Below, one piece after another: positions 27,336-35,472 of a stretch of 64,000 nt of DNA. Origin of the DNA: Parabacteroides sp900760525 (GTDB lineage Bacteria > Bacteroidota > Bacteroidia > Bacteroidales > Tannerellaceae); the NCBI RefSeq assembly GCF_049860805.1, contig NZ_CP187555.1, positions 806,001 to 870,000 on the forward strand, given 5' to 3'. A model generated the notes under the pieces. That model was not told the origin of the DNA and did not search any database. It saw nothing but the letters and a program-made list of their open reading frames with translations. How positions within the stretch are numbered: the first letter of the stretch is position 1; the number at the start of each line of letters is the position of its first letter. The position numbers and the translations under genes were made by a program.

Positions 27336-28094
27336 ATGGAAATTACGTTTTTAGGAACGGGGACTTCTACCGGAGTTCCCGAAATAGGTTGTCAGTGTGA
27401 AGTATGTACCAGTCCGGACAAGCGGGATTGGCGTCTGCGTACGTCCGTATTGGTGGAGACGGATGGTAAACGGATTTTGCTGGATTGCGGACCAGATTTC
27501 CGTTGGCAGGTAATCCGCAACAAGACTTATCACCTGGATGCTGTCCTGATCTCGCACGAACATTATGATCATGTCGGCGGACTGGATGACCTTCGCCCCT
27601 TTTGCCGGGAAAAGGGGGTGGACGTGTATGCGGAGGACAATGTGGCAGAAGCTATCGAGACGCGCATTCCGTATGTATTTCGCGCCCATAAATATCCCGG
27701 AGTTCCGAATCTGGAACTTCACCGGATCGAAAACGAGCCTTTTGTGGTTGCCGGAATCCCGGTTACGCCGGTCCGGGTGATGCATGGCAAACTGCCGATC
27801 TTAGGCTACCGTATCGGAAATATGGCTTACCTGACAGATGTGAAATATCTCCCGGAAGAAGAGTATGCCAAGCTGGAAGGCCTGGATGTACTGATCCTGA
27901 CCGCCCTTCGCCGGGGTTCTCACCCTACGCACGAATCGCTGGAGGAGGCTCTTGCGAATGTCGGGCGGATAAAACCGAAGGAGACGTACCTGATCCACAT
28001 GAGCCACCGTATCGGATTGCACGCGGAGGTAGAGAAGGAGTTGCCGCCTCATGTCCATCTGGCTTACGACGGGTTGCACGTCTCCTGTTCCTGA
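27336..28094 (+). CDS. MBL-fold metal-dependent hydrolase, PhnP-like
   Basis: 252 residues, beginning immediately after the murB stop codon with no gap, so translationally coupled. Metallo-beta-lactamase motif ISHEHYDHVGGLDDL supplies the HxHxDH metal ligands; further ligands likely at VMHGKLPILGY and the final MSHRIG. An N-terminal CQCEVCTS cysteine pair is typical of the PhnP-related group, some of which act on cyclic phosphodiesters. Cytoplasmic. Substrate here is not known; conserved linkage to murB would hint at a cell-wall or nucleotide repair role, which is inference. Confidence 0.88.
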   Translation: MEITFLGTGTSTGVPEIGCQCEVCTSPDKRDWRLRTSVLVETDGKRILLDCGPDFRWQVIRNKTYHLDAVLISHEHYDHVGGLDDLRPFCREKGVDVYAEDNVAEAIETRIPYVFRAHKYPGVPNLELHRIENEPFVVAGIPVTPVRVMHGKLPILGYRIGNMAYLTDVKYLPEEEYAKLEGLDVLILTALRRGSHPTHESLEEALANVGRIKPKETYLIHMSHRIGLHAEVEKELPPHVHLAYDGLHVSCS

Positions 28095-28118
28095 GAGGGA
28101 TGAAAGACACATCTCTTC

Positions 28119-28465
28119 AATAAAAGTTTTTGAAAAATAATCCTTCATTCCTTCATCTGAGGCATTACTATCTTGTAAGTAAGAACTTTAAAGGTAAAGT
28201 ATTTATGATTGTTATTGTTTGATAGTTGTGAAACGCTTGTTCGTTAAATGTCGGACAAGCGTTTTACAGTTGTCAAACAAGCGTTCGACAGCTGGCAGGA
28301 GAAAAAGAAGCAGGTAGCTTTATGCTAAGAGCTTGGCTATTTGATTTTAATAGTTGCTGATAGATGAATGAATCACATCATTTCCTTCATCTGTAATAAC
28401 GTGAATACGACATATTTAAGTGTACAGATGAAGGAATGAAGGATTATTTTTCAAAAACTTTTGTT
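28119..28465. repeat. MITE-like element, 347 bp with 41-bp terminal inverted repeats
   Basis: Arms 28119-28159 and 28425-28465 are inverted copies matching at 40 of 41 bases. The interior holds no gene but has its own stem-loop from AAACGCTTGT / ACAAGCGTTT plus two further acaagcgtt copies, and a partial extra copy of the arm end (ttccttcatctg) near 28382. The right arm overlaps the last codons and stop of the SGNH gene. Size, long arms and lack of coding fit a non-autonomous mobile element or a long convergent-gene terminator. No target duplication was identified. Confidence 0.65.
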
Positions 28466-30202
28466 GAGGGAAGAGATCTCTCCTGCAATTAATTCATACC
28501 CTTTGTCGTTCGGATGGAGGCCGTCACCGATAAACAGGCTTTCGTTTATTTTGCCGTCCTGCTGTAATAGGGCGGTTCCCGGATTCGCAAATTCATAGCC
28601 TTCCGTTTCCACCATCTCCTTAATATCGAAGTTGATGTTCCTTACCCATTGCTCCTGATTACGGCGGGGGAGGATGCCGATCACTTTGACAGATGCTTTC
28701 GGTTGGCGCTGATGGATGGCAGAAAGGAGGAAGCGGAGGCCTTCGACGATCTCTTTGTCACTGTTCAGGCCGCAGTTGTTCGTGCCGATCATCAATACGA
28801 CTTTTCCGGCCTCATAACCATCCAGTTCACCGTGGTATACACGCCAAAGCACATTTTCGATACGGTCCCATCCGCAGCCTAAGTTCTGGAAACCGGCAGG
28901 ACGCATGACCTTTTCCCAGGTCTCCCGTCCGTTTTTGTTGCGGTGTTCCGGTTCGCCGCCCCAATAATGGGTGATCGAGTTTCCTAAAATGACCGCTTTT
29001 GGCGGATGGTTGGCAATATGTTCCAAAAAGGCGCGGTGGCGGGCACGCCATTCATACATGCCGGGTTCGCGGCGTTGCGTGACTGGGCGTGTGGTAGCAA
29101 TTGTGCCGGCCGGGATGTGCAGGATTTCGCGTACTTTCTTTTCTACGGCAACTGCTTGGTGTTGCATCCCGAAGTCGGACGGATGGACGTAATCGACCCA
29201 ACTGTCCGAAGGCATATCCAGTTCTTCGTAGGATAAGTAATATACATCTTTGACCCCTTCGGATTGAAGCTGCTCGTATGCTTTGCGGGAGGCACGGTTC
29301 GTTTTGGCGAATAGTTTGTATTGCAGGGTATCGGTCTGCTGGTTGCTATATCCGTCATGCTCGACCAAGAGGATAGGGGCGGAGCGTTTTTCCCGTAATT
29401 GCTTGACGGCGGCAATGGCGAGTTCGGTGACGTGGGCTTCGTCTTCATGGATCAGGTTCGGCATACAGTCCAGTATATACAGCCGTGCATCCGTCTCGCC
29501 GATGAATTGCAGCACCTCTTTCGCCAGTTTGCCGTTGCCTGAGAAGCCGAGGTTTATGAGCGGATAGTCCAGCGAACGTTGGAGGATCGTTCCCCACGCC
29601 ATTGCCGGACGGGACGCACAGGCTCCTTGTGCTATCGAAGTTCCGTACAGGACAATCGGCTTTTCTGGGGAAACCGGGATAAATTCCAGTTCCGCATCTT
29701 CGGGCGTACCGATCTCCAGCCATTCCACTCCGTTATACAAAGGCAGATAAAGCCGGTATTCGAAGCCTTGTTTGTGATAGCGGTCTTTACCTATATTATT
29801 ATATGTATAGGTGATCGTATCCTTGAAAGAATAATTGCCGAAACAAAAACGCCATTCCCCGTCGCTGTTAATGCTGTAGAGGTCGACTCCCGACACTCCG
29901 GTCGAAGGCATGTGCGGCATATTCAGGCCGCCGGTAACGGCATAGCGGACTTTGATCCGAGGAGCATCACTGTAGAAATAAATGGCGAGTCCGGCCGAAT
30001 GCCTTGACAGGTTCCATACCGGTTCGCTCACCACGCCTTTAGCCCGTCCGGGCAAGCGCGTGTAAGAATCCCCGATCTCTTTTGTGAATCCCTGATTCTG
30101 GATAACCGGAAAACCGGCCTTCATCGGGTTGTGCCATTTCCATTGGGCAGCGGCCGGAAGGAAAAACAGGCAGCAAAACAATAAACAAATAAGCTTTTTC
30201 AT
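28451..30202 (-). CDS. Secreted protein with two SGNH/GDSL hydrolase domains
   Basis: From ATG at 30202 the product is 583 residues, placing a signal peptide first (MKKLICLLFCCLFFLPAAAQ); an upstream ATG would add 15 polar residues. An N-terminal beta domain (about 25-170) precedes an SGNH domain with the Ser block GTSIAQGA and the Asp-His block DYVHPSDFG. A second complete SGNH domain (about 395-583) has LGNSITHYWGG, GTNNCG and DGLHPNDKG. The family deacylates esters; here probably carbohydrate acetyl or acyl esters, given the divergent GH97 gene 120 bp away. Both active sites look intact. The C-terminal few residues come from the inverted-repeat element. Confidence 0.88.
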   Translation of the reverse strand: MKKLICLLFCCLFFLPAAAQWKWHNPMKAGFPVIQNQGFTKEIGDSYTRLPGRAKGVVSEPVWNLSRHSAGLAIYFYSDAPRIKVRYAVTGGLNMPHMPSTGVSGVDLYSINSDGEWRFCFGNYSFKDTITYTYNNIGKDRYHKQGFEYRLYLPLYNGVEWLEIGTPEDAELEFIPVSPEKPIVLYGTSIAQGACASRPAMAWGTILQRSLDYPLINLGFSGNGKLAKEVLQFIGETDARLYILDCMPNLIHEDEAHVTELAIAAVKQLREKRSAPILLVEHDGYSNQQTDTLQYKLFAKTNRASRKAYEQLQSEGVKDVYYLSYEELDMPSDSWVDYVHPSDFGMQHQAVAVEKKVREILHIPAGTIATTRPVTQRREPGMYEWRARHRAFLEHIANHPPKAVILGNSITHYWGGEPEHRNKNGRETWEKVMRPAGFQNLGCGWDRIENVLWRVYHGELDGYEAGKVVLMIGTNNCGLNSDKEIVEGLRFLLSAIHQRQPKASVKVIGILPRRNQEQWVRNINFDIKEMVETEGYEFANPGTALLQQDGKINESLFIGDGLHPNDKGYELIAGEISSLNKSF

Positions 30203-30322
30203 GGTTGTTATCTCCTTAATAACCGTATTATGATACAATATCAACAAAGATAAGACAATTTTGCAAAAGTATTTCCTGATTATTCCTGTATATTTGCCGC
30301 CGGTTAATTAAATTTGAAAGCC

Positions 30323-32311
30323 ATGAAAATAAAAGCTCTTATTGCGCTCTTCCTGATGGGGAGTATGTCGCTGATGGCACAGAAAAGCTATCAGTTGCAA
30401 TCGCCGGACAAAAAACTACAAGCTATTGTTACGGTTGGTGATGATATTCGTTTTTCATTTACACACGACGGGACAGAAGTCCTGGCCGCCTCTCCGATCT
30501 CCATGACGCTGCAGAATGGAGTCGTTTTAGGTGCCCATCCTAAAGTATCGAAAGTGCTGAAAGCGGCAGTCGATAAGGTGATCCCTTCTCCTTTCTATAA
30601 AAAGACGGAAGTGCAGGATGTCTATAATGAAATGACATTGTCGTTCCGGGGTAACTACGGTCTTGTTTTCCGTATGTATAATGACGGTTTGGCCTATCGT
30701 TTCACGACGAAGATGAAGGATGATATTATTGTGGTGGGTGAAGAAGCCGACTATAATTTCTCTTCCGACCATACGGCTTTTGCGCCTTATGTGAACAGCA
30801 AGAAGACTACTTTCGAAGAACAATTCATGAACTCCTTCGAGCAGCCTTATGTACACGAACCGATCACGAAGCTGAACAGCGAACGCCTGATGATCCTGCC
30901 GTTCTTAGTAGAACTGGACGGTGGCAAGAAACTCTGTATCACCGAGGCCGACCTGGAAGATTATCCCGGTATGTTCCTGAATAACTCGACTGACAAACCG
31001 GCACTGAAACCGGTGTTCGCTCCTTATCCGAAAGTGAAAAAGCAAGGCGGACACAATAATCTGCAGATGTTGGTGGAAGAACGTGAAGATTATATCGCCA
31101 GGACAAGCGGCACGCGTGCTTTCCCGTGGCGTGTGTTTGTCGTTTCTGAGGACGATAAGCAGTTGGCCGATTGCGATATGGTTTATCGGTTGGCTTCTCC
31201 CTGCCGCTTGCAGGATGTTTCCTGGGTGAAACCGGGCAAGGTTGCATGGGACTGGTGGAACGATTGGAATATTTACGATGTGGATTTCCGCGCCGGTATC
31301 AACAATGAAACCTATAAATATTATATCGACTTTGCCGCTGAACATGGCATTGAATATGTAATCCTGGATGAAGGCTGGTCTGTCAACATGGCTGCCGACC
31401 TGATGCAGGTTATTCCGGAGATCAATATCCCGGAACTGGTGAACTATGGTAAATCCAAGAATGTAGGCATTATTCTTTGGGCCGGTTATCACGCATTTGA
31501 CCGTGATCTGGAAAAAGTGGTGAAACATTATTCCGATATGGGCGTGAAGGGATTCAAGGTTGACTTTATGGATCGCGACGACCAGGAGATCATCGACTTC
31601 CTCTACAGAGGTGCCGAAACTTGTGCCAAATATAAGATGATGGTGGATTATCACGGTATCTGTAAACCGACTGGTTTGCAACGTACATATCCGAACGTGA
31701 TCAACTACGAAGGCGTTCATGGCTTGGAGAATATGAAATGGGCTGCCAATACATACGATATGCCGCTTTACGACGTGACGATTCCTTTTGTCCGTATGGT
31801 TGCCGGTCCGATGGACTATACACAAGGTGCCATGCGCAATGCGATCCGTAAGAATTATGCTCCTGTCTATACCGAACCGATGAGCCAGGGAACGCGTTGC
31901 CACCAGTTGGCTACTTATGTGATCTTTGAATCTCCGCTGAATATGTTGTGCGACAATCCTTCCAACTACAACCGGGAACCCGAATGTACGGAATTTATCG
32001 CCGATATCCCGACTGTATGGGAAAAGACGGTTGCGCTGGATGGTAAAGTCGGTGAATATGTCGCTCTTGCCCGCCTTCATGGTGATAACTGGTATGTCGG
32101 TGCTCTGACAAACTGGGATGCACGCGAGATAGAACTCGACTTGTCTTTCTTAGGTGACGGCAATTATAAGCTGGAATTGTTCAAAGACGGTATCAATGCC
32201 GATCGTGCCGCCTGCGATTATAAAAAGGAAATTATACCGGTTCCCGCCGATCGCAAGATAAAGGTAAAGATGGCTCCCGGCGGTGGTTGGGTTGCTAAGA
32301 TTTATAAATAA
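30323..32311 (+). CDS. Glycoside hydrolase family 97 (alpha-glucosidase/galactosidase, SusB-like)
   Basis: 662 residues from ATG 30323 (a TTG three codons upstream is less likely). Signal peptide 1-20 (MGSMSLMAQ). N-terminal beta-super-sandwich (about 22-285), catalytic TIM barrel (about 286-560) and C-terminal beta domain. GH97 features include WDWWNDWN, LDEGWSV, KGFKVDFMDRDDQE and NYEGVHGLENMKW. Family members are calcium-dependent and hydrolyse alpha-glucosides (inverting) or alpha-galactosides (retaining); the aspartate in VDFMDRD suggests the retaining branch, but I hold this loosely. Periplasmic. Overlaps the convergent MBL gene by 10 bp at the 3' end. Confidence 0.92.
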   Translation: MKIKALIALFLMGSMSLMAQKSYQLQSPDKKLQAIVTVGDDIRFSFTHDGTEVLAASPISMTLQNGVVLGAHPKVSKVLKAAVDKVIPSPFYKKTEVQDVYNEMTLSFRGNYGLVFRMYNDGLAYRFTTKMKDDIIVVGEEADYNFSSDHTAFAPYVNSKKTTFEEQFMNSFEQPYVHEPITKLNSERLMILPFLVELDGGKKLCITEADLEDYPGMFLNNSTDKPALKPVFAPYPKVKKQGGHNNLQMLVEEREDYIARTSGTRAFPWRVFVVSEDDKQLADCDMVYRLASPCRLQDVSWVKPGKVAWDWWNDWNIYDVDFRAGINNETYKYYIDFAAEHGIEYVILDEGWSVNMAADLMQVIPEINIPELVNYGKSKNVGIILWAGYHAFDRDLEKVVKHYSDMGVKGFKVDFMDRDDQEIIDFLYRGAETCAKYKMMVDYHGICKPTGLQRTYPNVINYEGVHGLENMKWAANTYDMPLYDVTIPFVRMVAGPMDYTQGAMRNAIRKNYAPVYTEPMSQGTRCHQLATYVIFESPLNMLCDNPSNYNREPECTEFIADIPTVWEKTVALDGKVGEYVALARLHGDNWYVGALTNWDAREIELDLSFLGDGNYKLELFKDGINADRAACDYKKEIIPVPADRKIKVKMAPGGGWVAKIYK

Positions 32312-33108
32312 AACGTATTTCCCGTGTAATTATAGAATACACGGTCCCCGAATGTCTGCCGGAACAATGCGTATTTGTCTATACCCGTACAATGACAAAT
32401 ACCGATCTGTTCCGGCAGATTATTTTTCAGGTAATCTGCTATGATGCTGTATTTCTCGTCTTTGGCATTGTGGATATGAAAGCCTCCGGCCAATAGTTTG
32501 AGTGCGTATCCGGGAAAACTGTTTTGTACAGTCCTGAGAATATTGGTGATTCCCCGGTGGGAGCACGCGCTTAATACGGAATACACATTTTCCGCTACCA
32601 GTGCGATAGCCAGTTCGTCATTGAAAATATCGGGAACAACTCCTTCATGTGTTTGCGTAAAGAACCGTTCGAAGTGAGTATCTTCCGGATTCATAACCGG
32701 AAGGTCCGGAAAAAGGAACAGCCCGGGAATGAGTTCCGTCTGTCCGGTGATAAAATGGAAGCGGGATAAGTCCAACAGGTTGGAGTCGATGGCTCCGTTC
32801 TCCCGTTTATCTTTAAACTTCCGGTAAAGGGTCTCCTGTTTGCAAATAACCGGAGCTTTCTTGTTGGCAGAAAGGAAATGCCGCAATCCCCCTGTATGAT
32901 CGCTATGCCCATGCGACAGGATAAGGAAATCCACCTCCGCAATATTGATATTCAAAAGTGCCGCATTACGGATAAACAGATCCGACTGCCCCGTATCGAA
33001 CAATATTTTATACCCGCCGCTTTCAATAAGCAACGACAACCCATGCTCCGCTTGTAACTCTCGCCCGTAAACCGCATTCTCTACGAGTGTCGTGACCTTG
33101 TAATGCAT
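32302..33108 (-). CDS. MBL-fold metallo-hydrolase (DHPP synthase-like)
   Basis: 268 residues. Metallo-beta-lactamase fold with ILSHGHSDHTGGLRHFL giving HxHxDH, a later HRG in SACSHRGITN, and a C-terminal CHCTG. This arrangement matches the 7,8-dihydropterin-6-methyl-phosphate synthase-like MBL group found widely in anaerobes. Enzymatic role in bacteria is uncertain. Cytoplasmic. Its stop codon lies inside the 3' end of the convergent GH97 gene. A -7 element on the minus strand precedes it. Confidence 0.85.
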   Translation of the reverse strand: MHYKVTTLVENAVYGRELQAEHGLSLLIESGGYKILFDTGQSDLFIRNAALLNINIAEVDFLILSHGHSDHTGGLRHFLSANKKAPVICKQETLYRKFKDKRENGAIDSNLLDLSRFHFITGQTELIPGLFLFPDLPVMNPEDTHFERFFTQTHEGVVPDIFNDELAIALVAENVYSVLSACSHRGITNILRTVQNSFPGYALKLLAGGFHIHNAKDEKYSIIADYLKNNLPEQIGICHCTGIDKYALFRQTFGDRVFYNYTGNTFYL

Positions 33109-33139
33109 AATATTATCTTTTTAATTCCCAATTACGGAA

Positions 33140-33147
33140 CAAAAATA
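33140..33147 (-). promoter_or_regulatory. -7 element for the MBL gene at 33108
   Basis: On the minus strand TATTTTTG, matching TAnnTTTG, about 31 bp before the start codon. Confidence 0.45.
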
Positions 33148-33323
33148 AAAAATCCTCTTAACAAAAACGTTTACGGAATTATTAACTTTGCTATCTCAAT
33201 TACCCGAAATCGTAACACCTTCGTTTACTACAAGGGCAGTTTCCTGCAAGGTAAGCGTATTACCTTCTCTACGGTTGCTCTATTTCTTCTTCCAATCCTT
33301 CTACCACAGAAGATGTAAGTACT

Positions 33324-33360
33324 TAAAAAAACAGAAGGATTAGAAATTTCTTTCTAATCC
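33324..33360 (-). terminator. Terminator of the tRNA-Cys pair
   Basis: On the minus strand a perfect 10-bp stem GGATTAGAAA / TTTCTAATCC (33351-33360, 33337-33346) followed by a T-run from the A-run at 33325-33331. Placed just after the last tRNA. Confidence 0.85.
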
Positions 33361-33374
33361 TTTCTTGCTTTTGG

Positions 33375-33446
33375 AGGTTCCTGGCGGATTCGAACCGCCG
33401 TACACGGTTTTGCAGACCGCTGACTAAGCCACTCATCCAAGGAACC
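33375..33446 (-). tRNA. tRNA-Cys (GCA), copy 2
   Basis: 72-nt cloverleaf: acceptor GGTTCCT / AGGAACC with discriminator U, anticodon stem GCGGT / ACCGT with loop CTGCAAA giving anticodon GCA, T arm GGCGG TTCGAAT CCGCC. No encoded CCA. The body is identical to the copy 130 bp away. Confidence 0.95.
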
Positions 33447-33504
33447 GATATGAAATAATAAAAAGTAATTTTCAATTCTCAACTTTGAATTTTCAATTAC
33501 TAAG

Positions 33505-33576
33505 AGGTTCCTGGCGGATTCGAACCGCCGTACACGGTTTTGCAGACCGCTGACTAAGCCACTCATCCAAGGAACC
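33505..33576 (-). tRNA. tRNA-Cys (GCA), copy 1
   Basis: Same 72-nt sequence as the other copy. The 58-bp spacer between them is AT-rich and differs from the flanks, so the two were probably made by a local tandem duplication and are transcribed together from the promoter upstream at 33615-33646 and stopped at 33324. Confidence 0.95.
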
Positions 33577-33614
33577 AATACATTTTCAAAACAACCATTC
33601 CGGTTTTGCGAGTG

Positions 33615-33646
33615 CAAAGAAAGATAATATATTTGGATTATGCAAA
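33615..33646 (-). promoter_or_regulatory. Promoter of the tRNA-Cys pair
   Basis: Minus strand TTTG (33643-33646), 20-bp spacer, TTTCTTTG (33615-33622). Same -33/-7 geometry as the candidate small-RNA promoter at 55625. About 39 bp before the first tRNA. Confidence 0.5.
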
Positions 33647-33735
33647 TCTTTTTCTCCCTTTTTGTTTTCGGGGAGGTTTGGAGAAGTAAGGAAAAAGAAG
33701 TTACTTTGTCATCTGTTAGCATAAACAATAAGATA

Positions 33736-34293
33736 ATGACATATATTGAAACTGAAATTCCCGGTGTGTGGATCATTGAACCGAAAGTATTTAAAGATGC
33801 ACGCGGTTATTTTATGGAGGCTTGGAAGAAGGCGGAGTTTGAAGAGCATATTGGCAAAGTAGAGTTTGTGCAGGATAATGAGTCTTGCTCCTCGAAAGGC
33901 GTGTTGAGAGGATTGCATTACCAGTTGGCGCCTTATTCGCAGTCTAAGTTGGTGCGTGTTATAAAAGGATGCGTGCTGGATGTAGCCGTCGATCTGCGTA
34001 AAGGTTCCCCGACATTCGGGAAGTATGTAGCAGTAGAGTTATCGGGAGAGAACAAACGCCAGTTTTTTATCCCGCAGGGATTTGCCCACGGTTTCCACGT
34101 ATTGAGCGAGGAGGCTGTCTTTACCTATAAGGTCGATAATCCTTATACGCCTACCCATGAGCGCGGGTTACGTTTTGACGATCCTGCGGTCGGTGTGGAT
34201 TGGAAGATCACAGACCCGGCCATCCTCAATCTGTCGGACAAGGACAAGAATGCCCCCCTGTTGCAGGATGCCGAGATTAACTTCAATATATGA
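33736..34293 (+). CDS. rfbC: dTDP-4-dehydrorhamnose 3,5-epimerase
   Basis: 185 residues from ATG 33736; an upstream in-frame TTG or ATG would add non-conserved residues that overlap the tRNA promoter region. Double epimerisation of dTDP-4-keto-6-deoxyglucose in dTDP-L-rhamnose synthesis. Cupin fold with the catalytic His in GVLRGLHYQ and Tyr in EAVFTYKVDN; the block IPQGFAHGFHVL is characteristic. Cytoplasmic. rfbB follows after 39 bp; rfbA and rfbD are not in the window. Confidence 0.95.
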   Translation: MTYIETEIPGVWIIEPKVFKDARGYFMEAWKKAEFEEHIGKVEFVQDNESCSSKGVLRGLHYQLAPYSQSKLVRVIKGCVLDVAVDLRKGSPTFGKYVAVELSGENKRQFFIPQGFAHGFHVLSEEAVFTYKVDNPYTPTHERGLRFDDPAVGVDWKITDPAILNLSDKDKNAPLLQDAEINFNI

Positions 34294-34332
34294 TTCGTCC
34301 ATTATTAATCATTCATTACTAATTATCCATTT

Positions 34333-35472
34333 ATGAAAACTTACTTGGTTACCGGAGCTGCCGGTTTTATCGGTGCGAACTTCATCAAATATATGTTGGC
34401 AAAGTATCCCGAAATAAAGATTGTAGTTCTGGACCTGCTGACCTACGCAGGTAATCTCGGAACGATTGCCGAAGATATCGACGGGGAACGTTGCGAGTTT
34501 GTAAAAGGCGATATCTGTGACCGTGCATTGACGGACGAGTTGTTTGCCAAATACCGGTTCGACTATGTCGTGAATTTTGCAGCGGAAAGTCATGTAGACC
34601 GTAGTATCGAAAATCCACAGCTTTTCCTGGTTACGAATATATTGGGTACGCAAAACCTGCTTGACTCCGCCCGTAAAGCCTGGGTGACAGGCAAAGCCGC
34701 AACCGGTTATCCCGAATGGCGCGAAGGTGTCCGCTTCCACCAGGTATCTACCGACGAAGTGTATGGCAGCCTGGGAGCTGAAGGTTATTTCCATGAAACG
34801 ACTCCGTTGGACCCGCGCAGTCCGTATAGTGCATCCAAAACAAGTGCCGACCTGTTTGTACAGGCTTACTCCGAAACTTATAAGATGCCGGTCAGTATCA
34901 CCCGCTGTTCCAACAACTACGGTCCGTATCATTTCCCGGAAAAACTGATTCCTCTGATTATTAAAAATATTCTCGAAGGAAAATCGCTCCCGGTTTATGG
35001 TGACGGAACGAACGTGCGCGACTGGTTGTACGTGGAAGACCATTGCAAGGCTATCGACCTTGTGATCCATAAGGGACGGGCAGGAGAGGTCTACAACGTA
35101 GGCGGCCATAACGAGAAGCAGAATATCGAGATCGTGAAGTTGACAATCAGCACCATCCGCCGATTGATGACGGAGCAACCCGAATACCGCCGGATTCTGA
35201 AGAAAAAGGAGACCGGTGCAGACGGGCAGATTTCTATAGACTGGATCGATGACAGCTTGATTACTTTTGTAAAAGATCGTTTGGGCCATGACCAGCGTTA
35301 TGCCATCGACCCGACAAAGATCACCAACGAACTGGGCTGGACACCCGAAACCTCTTTCGAGGTCGGTATCGTCAAAACGATCCGCTGGTATCTGGACAAT
35401 CAGAAATGGGTGGAAGATATCACCGGTGGCGACTATATGAAATATTACGAACAGATGTATGGGAACCGTTAA
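34333..35472 (+). CDS. rfbB: dTDP-glucose 4,6-dehydratase
   Basis: 379 residues, extended SDR fold. NAD-binding motif GAAGFIGANF (about 7-16), catalytic STDEVYGSL, then YSASKTSAD with the YxxxK pair, and the sugar-nucleotide binding block TRCSNNYGPYHFPEKLIP split as NNYGPYHFPEKL. Converts dTDP-glucose to dTDP-4-keto-6-deoxyglucose, the step before RfbC. The product feeds rhamnose for surface polysaccharide. A moderate insertion near residues 112-125 (ARKAWVTGKAATGYPEW) is common in Bacteroidetes RfbB. Its 3' end overlaps the convergent AsmA gene by 4 bp. Confidence 0.96.
   Translation: MKTYLVTGAAGFIGANFIKYMLAKYPEIKIVVLDLLTYAGNLGTIAEDIDGERCEFVKGDICDRALTDELFAKYRFDYVVNFAAESHVDRSIENPQLFLVTNILGTQNLLDSARKAWVTGKAATGYPEWREGVRFHQVSTDEVYGSLGAEGYFHETTPLDPRSPYSASKTSADLFVQAYSETYKMPVSITRCSNNYGPYHFPEKLIPLIIKNILEGKSLPVYGDGTNVRDWLYVEDHCKAIDLVIHKGRAGEVYNVGGHNEKQNIEIVKLTISTIRRLMTEQPEYRRILKKKETGADGQISIDWIDDSLITFVKDRLGHDQRYAIDPTKITNELGWTPETSFEVGIVKTIRWYLDNQKWVEDITGGDYMKYYEQMYGNR

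Noticed and set aside
30905..32080. 391-residue open frame on the minus strand
   Set aside because: Antisense to the GH97 gene; composition (Ile, His, Arg-rich, no domain) is that of a shadow frame.
35469..35472. 4-bp overlap of convergent rfbB and AsmA genes as a regulatory feature
   Set aside because: Short overlaps of convergent stop codons are common in compact genomes; the 10-bp one at 32302 is similar.
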